Assembly (NCBI RefSeq): GCF_036865545.1 | Contig: NZ_CP142208.1 | Coordinates: forward strand, 1,984,001-2,048,000 | Direction: 5' to 3' | Origin: Erwinia sp. E_sp_B01_1 | GTDB lineage: Bacteria; Pseudomonadota; Gammaproteobacteria; Enterobacterales; Enterobacteriaceae | Length of the DNA stretch: 64,000 bases | Shown here: positions 19,574 to 28,133 of the stretch, piece by piece | How positions within the stretch are numbered: position 1 is the stretch's first letter | How the letters are laid out: the number at the start of each line of letters is the position of its first letter | Program-made: the position numbers and the translations under genes | Notes under the pieces: generated by a model | What the model was told of the DNA's origin: nothing | What the model saw: the letters and a program-made list of their open reading frames with translations, nothing else | The model's database searches: none

Positions 19574-19793
19574 ACTTAATCCCTTTTCGCATCGCAAAAC
19601 CCCTTCTTTTACTCCTAAATTCCAGTCATTAATCAGAAAATATATTAGAACTTTTCCTAATCCAGGATGCAGATAATTTAACTTGTCATATTACCTGATG
19701 GCGGTTAAATTTCTCACCGACATTGCAACTGAATTATAGGATTCAGTAATGAATTCATTAATTTCAGTATTAAGCCAAATGTTGCTATTAATG

Positions 19794-19803
19794 TAATGAT
19801 AAT
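19794..19803 (+). promoter_or_regulatory. Partial Fur-like half-site before the microcin-like gene
   Basis: TAATGATAAT matches ten consecutive positions of the Fur consensus, but the right half is not conserved (11 of 19 in all). It lies 28 bp before the precursor ATG in AT-rich DNA, so chance is a real possibility. Several known class II microcins are iron-regulated, which is why it is noted. Confidence 0.25.
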
Positions 19804-19831
19804 GTCTTAAATTTATTAATGGAGTAATAAA

Positions 19832-20050
19832 ATGACTAACTTAACGGTAATGACTCTGGAGCAGTGTAAAGAAGTTCGCGGTGGCGTGAGCGATACCGCC
19901 TGGGGCGCAGCGGGTGGCGCTGTTGCTGGCGGCATTATTGGTGCTCTGATCCCCGGCGTGGGCTGCATTGCAGGGGCGATGGCAGGTGGCGCTGTGGGTG
20001 CCGGAGTAGGCGCCAGTGTAGGTGCAGGTAAAGGCAATGGAGCCTCATAA
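19832..20050 (+). CDS. Double-glycine-leader microcin-like precursor peptide
   Basis: This is a 72-residue precursor. Residues 1-18 form a leader ending in a double glycine (MTLEQCKEVRGG), with Val at -4, Leu at -10 and Met at -12 as in class II microcin leaders. Position -7 is Cys and -8 is Gln instead of the usual Leu and Glu. The predicted 54-residue core starts VSDTAWGAAGG and is almost entirely Gly, Ala, Val and Ile in GxxxG/AxxxG repeats, with one Cys in GVGCIAG and a polar tail AGKGNGAS. That is a membrane-inserting glycine-zipper pattern like colicin V and class IIb bacteriocins. GGAG sits seven bases before the ATG. The exporter genes follow. I do not recognise this particular peptide. 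No immunity gene is adjacent. Confidence 0.8.
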   Translation: MTNLTVMTLEQCKEVRGGVSDTAWGAAGGAVAGGIIGALIPGVGCIAGAMAGGAVGAGVGASVGAGKGNGAS

Positions 20051-20165
20051 TAACTCTTTCTGATAAGGACTACAGAAAAGGGTATTAATTACTATTGATA
20101 GTATGCTCTGACTGTTTCCAGATTGGATGGGGTTTTCATTACCTGATATATATGAAATAACCCTT

Positions 20166-20197
20166 TAGTGGAGTTGAGGCCAGCCTCAACTCCACTA
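20166..20197 (+). terminator. Perfect 14-bp hairpin between precursor and exporter genes
   Basis: TAGTGGAGTTGAGG (20166-20179) is followed by a CCAG loop and its exact reverse complement (20184-20197). No T tract follows, so it may be a partial terminator or an mRNA 3'-end stabiliser that raises the precursor:exporter ratio. It ends 16 bp before the adaptor ATG, where no strong Shine-Dalgarno is visible, so an effect on translation is also possible. Confidence 0.6.
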
Positions 20198-20213
20198 TGT
20201 AATGTGAAATATT

Positions 20214-21431
20214 ATGAGCAAAGAATTCAATAAATGCCTGATAAAATCCCCCCTGGGTATGCAGGTTTATGCCTCAGTATTACTTTTTTTTACTGTGATT
20301 TTTATCCTCATACTTACCCAGGGAAGATACGGCAAGCAGGAGATGGTTAAAGGTCTTATCCGAAATGAATCATTTTTCCGGGTTGCTGCTGACAGAATGG
20401 GGAACGTGCTGGATATATACGCTGAAGAGGGGCAGGCCGTTAAAAAGGGAGCGCCTCTTTTCCGCATAGCGCTTCCCTGGCAGGATGCCACGGATCAACA
20501 TAACGGCACCAGTATGACAAAAGAGTCCATTTCAAGGCTCAGGCAAACCCAGTCTGAATTACAGCGTGAAGGTCTCTCGCTCGAAAAAGAACTGGCTGAT
20601 TTAATCAAACAAAAAACCGCTTTCTTCAGTAGCATCGATCAAAATATCAGTAAAATAGATGGCATCGAAAAAGATTATCTGCTTAAGAAAAAAATCCTGG
20701 CTACTCAGCTTAAGGATTATGAAAAACTGCTGCTTTCAAAATCGATAAATAAAACAGATGTGGAAAATGTGCGGCAGTATTCCCTGGATAACAATGTTGC
20801 TTTAACCAGGACGGTGATGGAAAAGCAAAATTTGCTGCAGAACAAAGCAGAGAAGCAGATCTCCTATGCCAGAACTGAACGCGAACTGCTGCAAATAAGA
20901 GATGACGTTGAAAGAAGAAAGCGTGAGCTGATTAACGACCTGAATAAAATAGAGATGCAACAGGAATATATCGTGACCTCTCCCGTTGATGGCATTATCC
21001 ATGATGTCGGGATCCTTAAAGGCGATTTTGTCGATGGCAAATCTCCTTCTATGATTGTCAAAACAGATACTCAGGCTCAGCCTCTTGCCATCCTGCATCT
21101 GACCAGCAGTCAGATCGGCTTGCTCGATCGTCATGAAAAAATTTTCCTGCGGGTCGACACCTTTCCCTATGAGAGTTACGGCATGTTGACGGCCCACGTT
21201 GTGAATGTCTCCAAAACGCCCACCAAAGTCAGTCTGGATGACAAGGATTCCTGGTTCAGGGTCAAGCTCCAGCTGGATGAGCATGATGCATTGAGCAAGA
21301 TCCCGCTGGACAGGCTCAATGACGGGATGTCCGTGACCACCTCTTTGCGTCAGCCTGAACAAACTCTGATGGAATGGCTGTTCTTACCTGTGAAAAAAGC
21401 GTTTAAACGTAATCCGGATTTCATTCAATGA
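20214..21431 (+). CDS. HlyD/CvaA-family membrane fusion protein
   Basis: This is the periplasmic adaptor of a type I peptide export system, joining the inner-membrane ABC exporter to the outer-membrane channel. The 405 residues hold a short cytoplasmic N-terminus, one membrane segment (about residues 17-37), a biotinyl-lipoyl-like half (GNVLDIYAEEGQAVKKG), a long coiled coil (about 95-250, rich in Lys, Glu, Leu) and a second lipoyl half (VTSPVDGIIHDVGILKGDFV). The C-terminal beta domain ends near residue 390. It resembles CvaA of the colicin V system in size and layout. Its stop overlaps the next ATG by four bases (ATGA). Codon use is AT-richer than in flanking genes. Confidence 0.9.
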   Translation: MSKEFNKCLIKSPLGMQVYASVLLFFTVIFILILTQGRYGKQEMVKGLIRNESFFRVAADRMGNVLDIYAEEGQAVKKGAPLFRIALPWQDATDQHNGTSMTKESISRLRQTQSELQREGLSLEKELADLIKQKTAFFSSIDQNISKIDGIEKDYLLKKKILATQLKDYEKLLLSKSINKTDVENVRQYSLDNNVALTRTVMEKQNLLQNKAEKQISYARTERELLQIRDDVERRKRELINDLNKIEMQQEYIVTSPVDGIIHDVGILKGDFVDGKSPSMIVKTDTQAQPLAILHLTSSQIGLLDRHEKIFLRVDTFPYESYGMLTAHVVNVSKTPTKVSLDDKDSWFRVKLQLDEHDALSKIPLDRLNDGMSVTTSLRQPEQTLMEWLFLPVKKAFKRNPDFIQ

Positions 21432-23530
21432 AGAAATATAAAACAAAAGACGTTATTCAGGATGAAGTCTCTGAATGTGGCCTGGCTTGTATCAGCTATA
21501 TTTGCGGAACTCTAGGAAAAAAGGTCGCTTTGTCAACGCTGCGCAGACAGTTTGATGTCACTCTGGATGGCCTCTCCTTTTACAACCTGATGAATATCTC
21601 TGCGGAGTATCAACTTGTTGCAACGGGTGTTCAGGTTGCTGCTGATTCACTTTCCGAAATTAAAACGCCAGCTATCCTGCTCTGGAATAACTGCCATTTT
21701 GTTGTTCTAAAGAAGGTAAGCAGGAAAGGCATTGAGGTAATGGATCCTGCCGTAGGTAGTCGAAAATTTACCCATCTGGAAGTGTTGCGATTTTTCTCCG
21801 GCATGGCTCTGGAGATTGAGCCTGGTGATGAGTTCACGGTCAGACCTCATCAGATCTGGGGCGATGAATCTAAAGAGGACAAAAGTTTCTTCAGCCTCAG
21901 GTCATTTAAAAACGGTGTTCTGAAATATAAAGGCTACATGTTACCTCTGGCAATAATGGGCATCGTTATTCAGGTAACCAACATTGCCATACCGAAGTTT
22001 ATGTCATTGGTGTTTGACGAAGTTTTGCCAAAAAACGATGAGGACTTTCTGTTTCTATTGCTTTACATATTTGGGTTTGTCTATCTGGTTCAGGCGGTAG
22101 GCAGCTATCTGAAAATTTTGCTTTCACAACGCTTAAGGCGAGTTATTTCGCAGTTTGAAGGTGTCAAAACGGTCCGCAAGCTGTTCCAGATGGACCTGAA
22201 ATTTTTCAACAAAAGAATGCCCTCTGACCTGTTGAGAAAAGTGAAATCCGTTGATGTATTCCATGTCATTTTTACGCATGGCTGGCTGGATATCGTCATT
22301 GATGGGTTTTTTGCCGTCATCTTTATTGTGTTGCTCTTTATGATCAGTTTTGAACTGGCCTTAATGACGGTCACGGTCACCGGACTGATGGTTCTGACGC
22401 GTGTGTTGTTGCTTTCAACCCTGATGTCCCGTCAATACTCTGCTATTGATGCTGAAGTAAAGCGTGATAACAGCCTGCTTCAGTCGATTGATAATATCAC
22501 GATGATAAAGATCAACCATGCGGAGCCACGCAAGATAAGCGACTGGTTTTACAGTCATGCTGAACTTGAAGATAATCGTTCTTCCATTGAAAAAATCAAC
22601 GCCATGATTTCGCTTTCAGTGACCACGATTTCACATCTTCAGACGCTGATTATTATGGGAATGGGTGCCTATGCCGTACTGAAAGGGGAAAGCACCGCCG
22701 GTCAGCTCATCTCCTTTATCTTTTACAAAAACTGTTTGATGGGTAATGTTCAGACGCTGGTTGAAAATCATGTCAATTTAAAGCTTTGCTCGGTTGAGGT
22801 TCGCAGACTGCTGGATATCTCACCGGCGAATGTGACGGAAGTCAGCCAGTTCAGTTCCTCTGCGGTCACCACAAAAGAACAAATAAAAACGCTATCCGTA
22901 AAGAATCTGGCCTTCAGCTATTCGAACTTAGAAGAATCTTTTATAAAAAATATCAACTTCACCCTGAATGAGGGCGATAAGTTGGTGATAACTGGCCCAT
23001 CAGGCTGCGGTAAAACCACCATTCTGAATTTGCTGTCAGGATTACTGAGCCCAACAGAAGGTGAGATCATTATCAATGACATCTCCCTGAACCGATTCGG
23101 GTTACGTCAGTATCAGTCGCAAATTTCCATTGTCTCTCCTGATGACAAAATCATTAATGGAAGCGTCATTGAGAACATCGTCTATGAATCCGATTCTTAC
23201 GATATGCTTCTGCTCGGGCAGTGTATTGAACAAGCCAATCTCGCCGATGTCATCCGCAGTTTGTCTGCAGGTTTAAATACGCGACTAGGCATTAATGGTG
23301 CAAGGCTCTCCTCAGGTCAGCAGCAAAGACTGATGCTGGCCAGGGCACTGTATCGCAGGCCAACCCTGATTTTGATGGATGAACCTACATCTCACCTCGA
23401 TAAGCTGTCACGGGAAGCCATTATGGAGTTGGTGGCGCAGCTCCCTGTTTCCTGCATCATTGTCAGTCATGACGAACATCTGATTAAAGCAATAGGCAAT
23501 GAAATTCAGATGAGTGGGGGAGTTAAATAG
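21428..23530 (+). CDS. Peptidase-containing ABC exporter (C39, CvaB-like)
   Basis: This inner-membrane exporter cleaves double-glycine leaders and transports the mature peptide. It has 700 residues. The C39 peptidase domain (1-135) has Cys17 in SECGLAC with Gln11 before it, His90 in NNCHFVVL and Asp106 in VMDPAVG, so the catalytic set is complete. Six membrane segments span about 170-440. The nucleotide-binding domain has Walker A GPSGCGKTT (523-531), signature LSSGQQQ (627-633) and Walker B LILMDEP (647-653). This pairing with a double-glycine precursor fixes the export route. It sits between the adaptor and the acyltransferase-like gene in one operon. Confidence 0.95.
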   Translation: MKKYKTKDVIQDEVSECGLACISYICGTLGKKVALSTLRRQFDVTLDGLSFYNLMNISAEYQLVATGVQVAADSLSEIKTPAILLWNNCHFVVLKKVSRKGIEVMDPAVGSRKFTHLEVLRFFSGMALEIEPGDEFTVRPHQIWGDESKEDKSFFSLRSFKNGVLKYKGYMLPLAIMGIVIQVTNIAIPKFMSLVFDEVLPKNDEDFLFLLLYIFGFVYLVQAVGSYLKILLSQRLRRVISQFEGVKTVRKLFQMDLKFFNKRMPSDLLRKVKSVDVFHVIFTHGWLDIVIDGFFAVIFIVLLFMISFELALMTVTVTGLMVLTRVLLLSTLMSRQYSAIDAEVKRDNSLLQSIDNITMIKINHAEPRKISDWFYSHAELEDNRSSIEKINAMISLSVTTISHLQTLIIMGMGAYAVLKGESTAGQLISFIFYKNCLMGNVQTLVENHVNLKLCSVEVRRLLDISPANVTEVSQFSSSAVTTKEQIKTLSVKNLAFSYSNLEESFIKNINFTLNEGDKLVITGPSGCGKTTILNLLSGLLSPTEGEIIINDISLNRFGLRQYQSQISIVSPDDKIINGSVIENIVYESDSYDMLLLGQCIEQANLADVIRSLSAGLNTRLGINGARLSSGQQQRLMLARALYRRPTLILMDEPTSHLDKLSREAIMELVAQLPVSCIIVSHDEHLIKAIGNEIQMSGGVK

Positions 23531-23531
23531 G

Positions 23532-23660
23532 ATGAAACTTCGAACCTTGTTAAAAGTCAGGCTAAATAATTTCATTGATCAGATTATTTCATCGCTGATA
23601 ATTATCCAGGTCAGGCTTTCGGGGGGTGCCCAAATTTACCTTGTGCAATCAAGTTTTTGA
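23532..23660 (+). CDS. 42-residue ORF, probable 5' part of the acyltransferase-like gene
   Basis: A frame starting one base after the exporter stop (TAGG-ATG) with GGGGAG upstream encodes 42 residues rich in Leu, Ile and Val with basic ends. Its TGA overlaps the TTG start of the next gene (TTTTTGA). If one T is added to the T5 run at 23654-23658, or a ribosome slips back one base there, the frame continues without a break into the acyltransferase-like protein, giving 340 residues. The downstream ORF alone lacks about 43 residues before its HTGDYW motif compared with LpxL, which fits. It could instead be an independent small membrane peptide, for example an immunity protein, but that is less likely. 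Confidence 0.5.
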   Translation: MKLRTLLKVRLNNFIDQIISSLIIIQVRLSGGAQIYLVQSSF

Positions 23661-24553
23661 AACTTATTTCATTTGTTTTTCGATCACATTTAAGGGAAAG
23701 TTATTATGCAGACGCTGCTGAGTTTTTGACAAACAAGGTTTTGGATGTCAGACAAAAAGATTTCGTAAAATTCTATTTGCAAAATAAATTAACGAGCCTT
23801 TTTGTTCGTACTTACCTCGAACGCTCACTTTGGCCAGAAGTCGCATGCTTTCTGCAGAGTAACAGCCGCCTCAGCACTGCTTCAAAAGCAATTGATAACT
23901 CAAATATGCTGCTGGTCACGCACACCGGTGATTACTGGGTCGCTATCCTCACTGCTGCGATGCAGTATGAGGGTAAAGGCTGTAATTTTATTGTTCCCAT
24001 CTATGAGAAAATTGAGGAAAAGAATAAGGCACTTTACAAAAAAATAGAGATAAAGGGAGTTAACCTTATTTTCGTTAATATTCATGAGCCAGGTACGCTG
24101 CTGAGACTCACCCGTTATCTTAAAGCGCCTGATTGTGTGGTGGCGATTTTTTACGATCTCTATTGCCACGCTGCTGGTATTTATAATGGCGGCGTTGAAG
24201 CGGTGAATTTTGCAAATAAAAAGGGGTTTATGACCACAGGTATTCTCCAAATCATCAGAAAGTTATCGTTAAAGGTAAGTTTTGTAGCCTGCGAGTTTTG
24301 CTTACAGGAGAATAAATATATCGTTGAGTTTTCACCCATGCCACAACATGCTGCAGAACAGGATTTGCGCCGTGAAATGGTGGATTATATTGAAGCGCGT
24401 CTTAAAGTCAGGCCTTACCAGTGGCACTTCATTGCTAATCTGGATACCTATTACCATATTCCTTTCTCGCGTATTCAGGCAGTTTACAAAAAGAATCAGG
24501 CGCAGTTTCTTCGCCTTAATGCTAAATATTCCCATGCCAGTAAAAAATCATGA
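23657..24553 (+). CDS. LpxL/HtrB-like (LPLAT-superfamily) acyltransferase-like protein
   Basis: This is a 298-residue protein, as read from TTG at 23657. Its layout recalls lipid A late acyltransferases: LLVTHTGDYWVAILTA (His89) at the HX4(D/E) site, FYDLYCHAAG (Asp167) at the substrate-pocket region, TTGILQIIRKLSLKVSFVA, and a C-terminal IEARLKVRPYQWHF like the PEQYxW box. The acidic residue of HX4(D/E) is Trp94 here, so canonical catalysis is doubtful unless Asp92 substitutes. The 5' end is split (see 23532). Its place between exporter and channel suggests lipid modification of the peptide or self-protection of the envelope; this is inference. Its stop overlaps the next ATG (ATGA). Confidence 0.55.
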   Translation: MKLISFVFRSHLRESYYADAAEFLTNKVLDVRQKDFVKFYLQNKLTSLFVRTYLERSLWPEVACFLQSNSRLSTASKAIDNSNMLLVTHTGDYWVAILTAAMQYEGKGCNFIVPIYEKIEEKNKALYKKIEIKGVNLIFVNIHEPGTLLRLTRYLKAPDCVVAIFYDLYCHAAGIYNGGVEAVNFANKKGFMTTGILQIIRKLSLKVSFVACEFCLQENKYIVEFSPMPQHAAEQDLRREMVDYIEARLKVRPYQWHFIANLDTYYHIPFSRIQAVYKKNQAQFLRLNAKYSHASKKS

Positions 24554-25932
24554 TAAAGAACATTCCACTCTTTATTTTTTCCGTCGTGCTCTCTGGCTGT
24601 TCACTTTCACCTGACTATGTGAAACCTGACACGGTTGCAGACGGTAATAAGCAACTTAAAGCAGCACAAGGCAGTCATCACTATTCCTTCCGCGAAATGT
24701 TCGCTCAGGACGAACATCTGGCAGAAGTTCTGAAACAGGCTCAAATTAATAACTACGATTTACAGGATGGCCTGATGCGTGTAGAGATGAGCCGTGCACA
24801 AATGTACAGCTCAATCTTTGACCTGATACCCGGCGTGAGCTTCACAGGCACTAAAAGCACCAGCATGTCTGAAATGACGTCCCCCTTTACGGGCAAGGAT
24901 GTGAAGCAAAAAACTAAAACATACCAAAGCAGCCTGGGCTTTGATTCTTATGAAGTGGATATCTGGGGGAAAAAATTAAGCGAAATTGATTCACTGAGTG
25001 AAGAGAGCAAAGGGGATCAGAGCCTGGTTGCCGCTCTGCAGTTAACATTAATGTCCGATCTTGCCAATACCTGGTATGAAACCCTGTCGATGATAAAAAT
25101 CTGGCATATGCTGACCGGAAAAATTGTCATGCTGGATGACATTCATACCCGTCTGAAAGGCGTGAACGAAATGGAAAGGCTGGATCCGCTGCTGCTCTCC
25201 AAGTTTATGCGGGGCAAAACCAGTGATGTCACTAACCAGCAAAACCTGCAGAAAGAGATCCTCAACAGGATCCATAAGCTGGAATATCTTTCCGGATACC
25301 GATCCCCCTGGCTGAATGAAGAGAGCTGGAAAAATCTTTCCGGGGACTATGCCATTCAGACGGTTCCACAAAGTATCCAGTCTGATGTCATTTTCAACCG
25401 GCCTGATGTGATAGCCGCAGAAGCTAAAATTAAAGCGGCAAATGGCACTATTGGTATGGCGCGCGCCGCGTTTTTACCTGTATTTAATCTGTTTGCTAAT
25501 GCCTATCACACCTCTGACTCTTTCGATCGTGTTCTTGGCAATTTGACCGATAACTGGACCTTAACGCCGTCGGTGATTATCCCCATTTTTCGTTGGCCAA
25601 AAAATTACGCCAATCTGAATTATGCGCATTCACAACAGGCACTGGCGGTAGTTGCCTACCGCAAGATCGTGGCTCAGGGGTTGCTGGATATTCAGGACTC
25701 AACCAATAATCTGCGTGCCAGTGAAGAGACAACGGCCACGTTAATGGACGAAGTTGATATTCACCGACAAAATCTGAGCAAACTGACCACACGTTACGAA
25801 GCCGGGTATGGTGACTTATACAACCTCTATGAGGCGATCGACTTACTGACTTCGTCGCAATTTGATCTTGAAAGTCACCGGCAACAGGTGATGACCAATA
25901 CGATTGTGTTACTTAAAGCCATTGGGGGATGA
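24550..25932 (+). CDS. TolC/OprM-like outer-membrane efflux lipoprotein
   Basis: This is the outer-membrane channel of the export system. The 460 residues start with a lipoprotein signal: lipobox VVLSGC, with acylated Cys17 followed by Ser, which predicts outer-membrane sorting. LSPDYVKPD after it is typical of the NodT/OprM branch. Two OEP repeats follow, with DSYEVDIWGKK in the first half and FNRPDVIAAEAKIKAANGTIGMARAAFLP in the second; LTTRYEAGYGDLYNLYEA is near the end. Carrying its own channel distinguishes this cluster from colicin V-type systems, which use the host TolC. It is the last gene of the island; thrS follows after 269 bp. Confidence 0.9.
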   Translation: MIKNIPLFIFSVVLSGCSLSPDYVKPDTVADGNKQLKAAQGSHHYSFREMFAQDEHLAEVLKQAQINNYDLQDGLMRVEMSRAQMYSSIFDLIPGVSFTGTKSTSMSEMTSPFTGKDVKQKTKTYQSSLGFDSYEVDIWGKKLSEIDSLSEESKGDQSLVAALQLTLMSDLANTWYETLSMIKIWHMLTGKIVMLDDIHTRLKGVNEMERLDPLLLSKFMRGKTSDVTNQQNLQKEILNRIHKLEYLSGYRSPWLNEESWKNLSGDYAIQTVPQSIQSDVIFNRPDVIAAEAKIKAANGTIGMARAAFLPVFNLFANAYHTSDSFDRVLGNLTDNWTLTPSVIIPIFRWPKNYANLNYAHSQQALAVVAYRKIVAQGLLDIQDSTNNLRASEETTATLMDEVDIHRQNLSKLTTRYEAGYGDLYNLYEAIDLLTSSQFDLESHRQQVMTNTIVLLKAIGG

Positions 25933-26103
25933 GTGATAAATACTTCACTCCGGACCCTTCATTTCTGGAAACCAGATTACAACTCCTTCTGATGAGGCTT
26001 TGATGAAGAGCCCATTGCGTGTAAGATGTTCGGCCATCGTAAGTTTTTGTATCAAACAGACTTTCGATCCTGCGTACCAGGCTGTGTACCAAACTGACAA
26101 CTG

Positions 26104-26201
26104 TGAGTCGGTTTCAAGTGCTGTCAGCCTGTTGTATAACGATAAAAATATTTTTGTATGTAGCCTGGCGTATGGGTTACCACTGCAACTAAGGATGTAA
26201 T
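26104..26201 (+). promoter_or_regulatory. thrS leader / translational operator
   Basis: The sequence just before thrS resembles the E. coli thrS leader as I remember it, including GTCGGTTT and GCCTGTTGTATAACGATAAA. In E. coli threonyl-tRNA synthetase binds tRNA-like hairpins here and represses its own translation. The GCGTATGGGTTACC part could form a comparable hairpin. I have not computed the fold. Confidence 0.5.
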
Positions 26202-28130
26202 ATGCCCGTAATTACTCTTCCTGATGGAAGTCAGCGTATTTTTGACCACGCAGTCAGCGTGATGGACATCGCTCAGGACATCGGTCCGGGGCTGGCAAAA
26301 GCCTGTATCGCAGGCCGTGTAAATGGCGAGCTGGTGGATGCGGTCGATCCGATTACCACAGACGCTCACGTTGCTATCATCACCGCAAAAGATGACGCTG
26401 GTCTGGAAATCATTCGCCACTCCTGTGCTCACCTGTTAGGTCATGCGATCAAACAGCTGTGGCCAGACACGAAAATGGCGATTGGCCCGGTGATTGATAA
26501 CGGATTCTACTATGACGTGGATATTGACCGTACCCTGACCCAGGAAGACATTGAGCAGCTGGAAAAGCGTATGCATCAGCTGGCCGAAACCAATTACGAG
26601 GTCATTAAGAAAACGGTGAGCTGGCATGAAGCGCGTGAAGCCTTTGCCGCCCGTGATGAACCTTACAAAATGATTATTCTTGATGAGAACATCAGCCATG
26701 ACGATCGTCCTGGCCTGTATCATCACGAAGAGTATGTTGATATGTGCCGTGGGCCTCACGTGCCTAATATGCGCTTCTGCCATCACTTTAAGCTGCAGAA
26801 AATTTCTGGCGCTTACTGGCGTGGCGACAGCAACAATAAAATGTTGCAGCGTATCTATGGCACCGCCTGGGCTGATAAAAAGCAGCTGGCAGCCTATCTG
26901 CAGCGTCTGGAAGAAGCGGGCAAACGCGATCACCGTAAAATCGGTAAGCAGCTCGATCTATATCACATGCAGGAAGAAGCACCGGGTATGGTGTTCTGGC
27001 ACAACGATGGCTGGACTATCTTCCGCGAGCTGGAAGTCTTTGTGCGCAGCAAGCTGACTGAATATGACTATCAGGAAGTGAAGGGCCCATTGATGATGGA
27101 CCGCGTGCTGTGGGAAAAAACAGGTCACTGGGAAAACTACAAAGAAGCCATGTTCACCACCTCTTCAGAGAACCGTGAATATTGCATCAAACCTATGAAC
27201 TGCCCTGGCCACGTGCAAATTTTCAATCAGGGTCTAAAATCATACCGCGACCTGCCATTACGTATGGCCGAATTTGGTAGCTGCCACCGTAATGAGCCTT
27301 CAGGTGCTCTGCACGGTCTGATGCGTGTGCGTGGCTTTACTCAGGATGATGCCCATATCTTCTGTACTGAAGAGCAGGTGCGTACTGAGGTGAACAGCTG
27401 CATCCGCATGGTGTATGACATGTACAGCACCTTCGGATTTGAAAAAATCGTGGTGAAACTGTCTACCCGTCCGGTAAAACGTATCGGCACTGACGAACAG
27501 TGGGATCGTGCTGAGGCCGATCTGGCTGCCGCGCTGAAAGAGAACGACATTCCGTTCGAGTATCAGCCGGGTGAGGGGGCATTCTATGGCCCTAAAATTG
27601 AATTCACCCTGCATGACTGTTTAGATCGTGCATGGCAGTGTGGCACCGTACAGCTCGACTTCTCTCTGCCGGGCCGTCTGAGTGCTTCCTATATTGGTGA
27701 AAATAATGAGCGTCAGGTGCCGGTGATGATCCACCGTGCAATTCTGGGTTCAGTGGAGCGCTTTATCGGTATTTTGACCGAAGAGTATGCCGGGTTCTTC
27801 CCAACCTGGCTGGCTCCAGTACAAGTTGTGGTGATGAATATCACCGATGGCCAGTCCGAATATGTTGCAGAATTGACCCGAAAACTGCAGAATGCGGGCA
27901 TTCGTGTAAAAGCGGACTTGAGAAACGAGAAGATTGGCTTTAAAATCCGTGAGCACACTTTACGTCGTGTCCCTTATATGTTGGTCTGCGGTGATAAAGA
28001 GGTGGAAGCTGGCAAAGTTGCCGTTCGCACCCGCCGTGGTAAAGACCTGGGCAGCATGGACGTAAACGAAGTGATCGCGAAACTGCAGGATGAAATTCGC
28101 AGTCGCAATCTTCATCAATTGGAGGAATAA
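26202..28130 (+). CDS. thrS: Threonyl-tRNA synthetase
   Basis: ThrRS is a class II synthetase that charges tRNA-Thr and edits mis-charged Ser. The 642 residues are the same length as E. coli. Domains in order: N1 TGS domain (1-62, [16 protein letters not shown]), N2 editing domain with the [10 protein letters not shown] zinc-like motif near residue 73, the catalytic core with motif 2 [20 protein letters not shown] and zinc ligand Cys in MNCPGH, then the C-terminal anticodon-binding domain from about 535. It opens the translation-factor operon and is four bases upstream of infC, so the two are translationally close. Confidence 0.98.
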   Translation: MPVITLPDGSQRIFDHAVSVMDIAQDIGPGLAKACIAGRVNGELVDAVDPITTDAHVAIITAKDDAGLEIIRHSCAHLLGHAIKQLWPDTKMAIGPVIDNGFYYDVDIDRTLTQEDIEQLEKRMHQLAETNYEVIKKTVSWHEAREAFAARDEPYKMIILDENISHDDRPGLYHHEEYVDMCRGPHVPNMRFCHHFKLQKISGAYWRGDSNNKMLQRIYGTAWADKKQLAAYLQRLEEAGKRDHRKIGKQLDLYHMQEEAPGMVFWHNDGWTIFRELEVFVRSKLTEYDYQEVKGPLMMDRVLWEKTGHWENYKEAMFTTSSENREYCIKPMNCPGHVQIFNQGLKSYRDLPLRMAEFGSCHRNEPSGALHGLMRVRGFTQDDAHIFCTEEQVRTEVNSCIRMVYDMYSTFGFEKIVVKLSTRPVKRIGTDEQWDRAEADLAAALKENDIPFEYQPGEGAFYGPKIEFTLHDCLDRAWQCGTVQLDFSLPGRLSASYIGENNERQVPVMIHRAILGSVERFIGILTEEYAGFFPTWLAPVQVVVMNITDGQSEYVAELTRKLQNAGIRVKADLRNEKIGFKIREHTLRRVPYMLVCGDKEVEAGKVAVRTRRGKDLGSMDVNEVIAKLQDEIRSRNLHQLEE

Positions 28131-28133
28131 AGT

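Noticed and set aside
26000..26200. 66-codon plus-strand frame just before thrS, considered as an immunity gene
   Set aside because: It starts on TTG/ATG without a good ribosome site, runs through the conserved thrS leader and ends against the thrS start. The leader explains the sequence better.
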